64,000 nt of DNA, taken from assembly GCF_022539665.2 (NCBI RefSeq), contig NC_081334.1, positions 2,666,001 through 2,730,000 of the forward strand, in the 5' to 3' direction. Positions within the stretch are counted from its first letter, which is position 1; each line of letters opens with the position of its first letter. Positions 61,890 through 64,000 of this stretch are shown in pieces. Source of the DNA: Daphnia carinata (Eukaryota > Arthropoda > Branchiopoda > Diplostraca > Daphniidae). The position numbers and the translations under genes were made by a program. A model generated the notes under the pieces. The model was given only the letters and a program-made list of their open reading frames with translations, did not search any database and was not told where the DNA came from.

Positions 61890-62236
61890 ATCGGTTGAAA
61901 GTCTCTGGTTGACAATCAGGAAGTGAAAACACGCGCCGTGGAAATGAATGTGCCGCTGTATTAGTACGTTGTCGTCTAGATAATTATCTGCGTTCATTTC
62001 GTGTTTTGTTTTGGCGCGCACGTCACAGCCGAGAGATTGGACTTGAATGGCGAGACACTGACGTTCTGCTGCGCTCATTTTGACGCCGCGCCGTGCATAC
62101 GTAATTCGTTTGACTGACACCCATACACCTACAGATACGTACTTTAAGCGTGACGTACCTTTTGAGCCCTGTGATTGGCATTGGCGGGATTGTGATGCTC
62201 GTCGATGGAAATTTCATAATCGGCTGACGTCGGCAT
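54429..62236 (-). CDS. RGS7BP: R7BP homologue (regulator of G-protein signalling 7-binding protein)
   Basis: R7BP anchors R7-family RGS/G-beta-5 complexes to the plasma membrane and tunes Gi/o signalling in neurons. Exons (high to low): 62236-62159, 58278-58112, 57156-57020, 55153-54980, 54577-54429, joining in phase to 234 residues (human R7BP is 257). Seen: start MPTSADYEISIDEHH, with an in-frame TAA just upstream; RAQKMIGELNSLVAQFRQLL then ITIGQPKDSPEVREKIRRLR, resembling the human [20 protein letters not shown] region; a helical HLVHFFCSCQLLVRELHKSH; NAEELRSIRKDSEDIQRLID (human NTERDMREMKNLL region); and a tail with a basic run TNRRQRATSNPLCR and ALCCFSKPSYL. The basic run plus Cys-Cys matches the palmitoylated R7BP tail. 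Introns are long, up to 3.9 kb. Identification rests on remembered vertebrate sequence and similar layout. The acceptor of exon 4 has a poor pyrimidine tract, and an in-phase alternative exists about 33 bases downstream. Confidence 0.78.
54980..55153 (-). CDS. RGS7BP: R7BP-like exon 4 (coiled helical region)
   Basis: 174 bp encoding ENRAGPSNLGTVFSQIILCK, then QLAPDFNAEELRSIRKDSED and IQRLIDDLSEFMPMEESY. Acidic/basic heptad-like spacing matches the SNARE-like helix of R7BP. Donor G^GTAGGT. Start chosen at CAACAG^AAAATC; an in-phase alternative acceptor (GGTACAG^TCTTC) would drop eleven residues. Confidence 0.65.
55154..57019. other. Third intron of the R7BP-like gene
   Basis: About 1.9 kb containing a (TG) microsatellite at 55674-55703. 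A short tRNA-D-arm-like motif (ACTTGGTTAGAGCC) sits at about 56443 without a matching T-arm. Nothing else recognised. Confidence 0.6.
55674..55703. repeat. (TG)n microsatellite, about 15 units
   Basis: Uninterrupted TG run of about 30 bases within an intron, followed by TATATAAATATAG. Confidence 0.9.
57020..57156 (-). CDS. RGS7BP: R7BP-like exon 3
   Basis: 137 bp encoding DIAAGIPLDKDHLVHFFCSC then QLLVRELHKSHRLIQRKPLD and MTSFY. Acceptor CTCCTCAG, donor G^GTAAGA. Amphipathic helical pattern. Confidence 0.78.
58112..58278 (-). CDS. RGS7BP: R7BP-like exon 2 (first helical region)
   Basis: 167 bp encoding MIGELNSLVAQFRQLLITIG, QPKDSPEVREKIRRLRRQCV and ESCKHTNQLLLPQIH. Acceptor GTTTCAG, donor AG^GTACGT. 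The exon begins with ATG in phase 0, so it could also serve as a start. Vertebrate R7BP has a Met at the matching place inside its chain (CKMLVQ), which supports reading through from the upstream exon. Confidence 0.8.
58279..62158. other. Long first intron of the R7BP-like gene
   Basis: About 3.9 kb of AT-rich sequence with G-runs near 59426 and 60366, a 29-base A run at 61859-61887, and TA tracts. No nested gene or RNA recognised. Confidence 0.6.
62159..62236 (-). CDS. RGS7BP: R7BP-like first coding exon
   Basis: 78 bp, 26 codons: MPTSADYEISIDEHHNPANA then NHRAQK, ending AAG^GTACGT in phase 0 with the next exon. An in-frame TAA lies about 30 bases upstream of the ATG. The promoter and any 5' UTR exon lie toward higher coordinates. 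Confidence 0.72.
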
Positions 62237-64000
62237 TATGTCGTCCCAGCAGCTGCCGTCCCTTTATGTATAATGTGGCTTCGACTATACGCACAGCACA
62301 AGCCTCAGATGATGATGTGAAATGTTTGGCGCGACACGCTAGCCAGCGCTGAAATAATGCGGACGAAATTGCAGTTGGTCGGTGCGAATGAATCGTGACG
62401 ATTGGACGACGCCATTCAGAGCGGCCGAAAAGAAAAAAAAAAAAAAAAAATCACTTTCAAGATCGATGGGCGACGATCGGCCGCAACCGCTGCCGTTCCA
62501 GGTGTAACTGTGCAATTGCGAGATGTTGGTTATCCATTGGACGTGGCTGAAATGTGAGAGTCCATGTGCGATGACGAACGCACTCGGAACGAAAATTTGG
62601 GCGGCACGAACGGCCTTCGGCCCAGCGGGTAAAAATAAACGCGGAACAGTTCTCACTTTTTCTTTTTTTTTTTTTTCTTTCTTTTTTTGGAATATTCAAA
62701 TTATTTTCTTGGCTCATCTAGATGTTGAAAATGAAAGGCACCGTTTCTCTTTATTTTTTATTTTTTTTTTTTTGTTCTGTTTGGTTTGGATTGTTGTTGG
62801 GCCTACTCACTTCAAACACAGACCTCTGGTGTTTAGAAAGGACCGTTGCCTAACAGCCAGCTGTCGGTCAACATCGAAATGGAACGACATCATTTTTCTT
62901 TCAAACAATTTACGTTTAACCAAATGAATTTTCAGAGGACAGGCTGAATCACCCGGCGGTCTAAAATAGCCAATGTTTTGGAATTTGAATGTGAGGCCGA
63001 CGTTGGCTATGCGGATAAGTCAAATACGTGATACCGCCGATCTGTTTTGCCTGTGTCAAATTGCTTCTGCGTGCGTCACACTCGTAACTGTATTTAAGAT
63101 AAAAAAAAGGGACGAGAAGAAATCTAGGAAAAAAAAAAAATAACGTCACTCTGCCAACGGCAGTCCGTTCCAGACTGAGACGCTACACGTCGAGCGGCGT
63201 GCACGTTACTACTCTCTTTTTGCTTTCGTGGAGAGTGCGTGGTAGTGTCGTTCCCCAGTCAGCTGAGTGCCGTGTGCAGGGTTCGTTTCTTTTCCTTGGC
63301 TACGCATACCGTCACAAATGTATTCACAAAACTCAACGCTCGTCCCTTTACAGCAACCTTTGCTTTGCTACTAGGATTTTTCAAATTACATTTCGGACGT
63401 GAACCCCCGCCGACTTGATGCAAAACGTGAGTACACTTTTTTGATTTGCCATTCTTATTCGCATCTTTTGGTTGTTGGACATGCACAACATTCGCCGCGA
63501 ACGCTTGCTATTATTCTGCTGTCAATTTGCTCGACAATGATTTGCTAGAATTGCGACATCTTTTTTTCTGGGTAGATAACTGATAAACAGCAACGCGTTT
63601 ATACCCGCGGACACAGTCGGCAGCTGTCGTGATTTTACCGTTCGATATAGATTTTTCGTTCTCCTGCGTATATACATACCTGCTGCTTCAATTGAAAAAC
63701 GAAATAATGAACCTGTTAGCGTAATGTGCTTATTGTTAAAAGCTATTCGCATGTTGCAATGGCGGTTGTTCGAACTTGCCACCGTTTTCTCGGAATACTC
63801 CATCTACTTGAATTTCTAATTCAATAGCCTAGCATAATAGAATCGAGCTTCTATCTCGTTTGTGCAATGCTACGCGAATTGGCGATGCACAGCAGCTGTG
63901 CCACACACTGCGTATAACTTCCTACACACTCACGCAAAAGAAGAAAAAAAAAGCAATAAGAAATAATGGAAAGAAATATTTAACTGCAACCGACGTCGAG
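62237..64000. other. Region upstream of the R7BP-like gene to the right edge
   Basis: About 1.8 kb. It should contain the promoter and 5' UTR of the minus-strand R7BP-like gene. Moderately AT-rich, with T-runs at 62660-62690 and 62757-62773. No coding exon recognised. Confidence 0.5.

Noticed and set aside
1-64000. CRISPR arrays, bacterial operons, ribosome binding sites, integrated virus or intact transposon
   Set aside because: The window is intron-rich animal DNA. No spaced identical direct repeats of CRISPR type, no reverse transcriptase, integrase or transposase motifs and no long terminal repeats were recognised.

Overview
The window is animal nuclear DNA from an arthropod, most likely a branchiopod crustacean of the Daphnia type. 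The evidence is an arthropod para-type sodium channel, compact intron-rich genes with GT-AG introns often of 60-200 bases, GC-rich exons in AT-rich flanks, and very many homopolymer and dinucleotide tracts. The species assignment is inference. Exon boundaries below were worked out by hand from splice-site consensus, reading-frame phase and remembered family sequences. No alignment or database search was run.

Layout, left to right. (1) 474-13554, minus strand: the 5' part of a voltage-gated sodium channel gene, ten coding exons from the start codon through all of domain I and into the I-II linker. Domains II-IV lie beyond the left edge. (2) 13555-27606: a long stretch with no confident gene. 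It probably holds the channel's 5' UTR and regulatory DNA, a small secreted-peptide-like ORF, a four-copy ATGGCGG minisatellite and SINE-like fragments. (3) 27607-28089, plus: a complete three-exon CDK regulatory subunit (Cks). (4) 28638-32675, plus: an LRRC49-type leucine-rich-repeat protein with one unresolved reading-frame break. (5) 39142-47997, plus: a complete P4-ATPase (phospholipid flippase, ATP8B class) in 21-22 exons. (6) 47998-54428: a convergent intergenic region with four tandem p53-type half-sites and an unassigned exon-like segment. (7) 54429-62236, minus: a five-exon gene recognised as an RGS7-binding-protein (R7BP) homologue, ending in a basic, di-cysteine tail.

The genes do not form a pathway or operon. 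Several are neuronal or membrane related (sodium channel, flippase, R7BP), while Cks is a cell-cycle gene and LRRC49 belongs to the tubulin polyglutamylase complex.

The most interesting system is in the flippase gene. Two tandem alternative exons, each exactly 226 bp with the same phase, encode different versions of M6, the M6-M7 loop and M7 (40 of 75 residues identical). Including both or neither would break the reading frame, so they should be spliced mutually exclusively, giving two flippases with different membrane cores.
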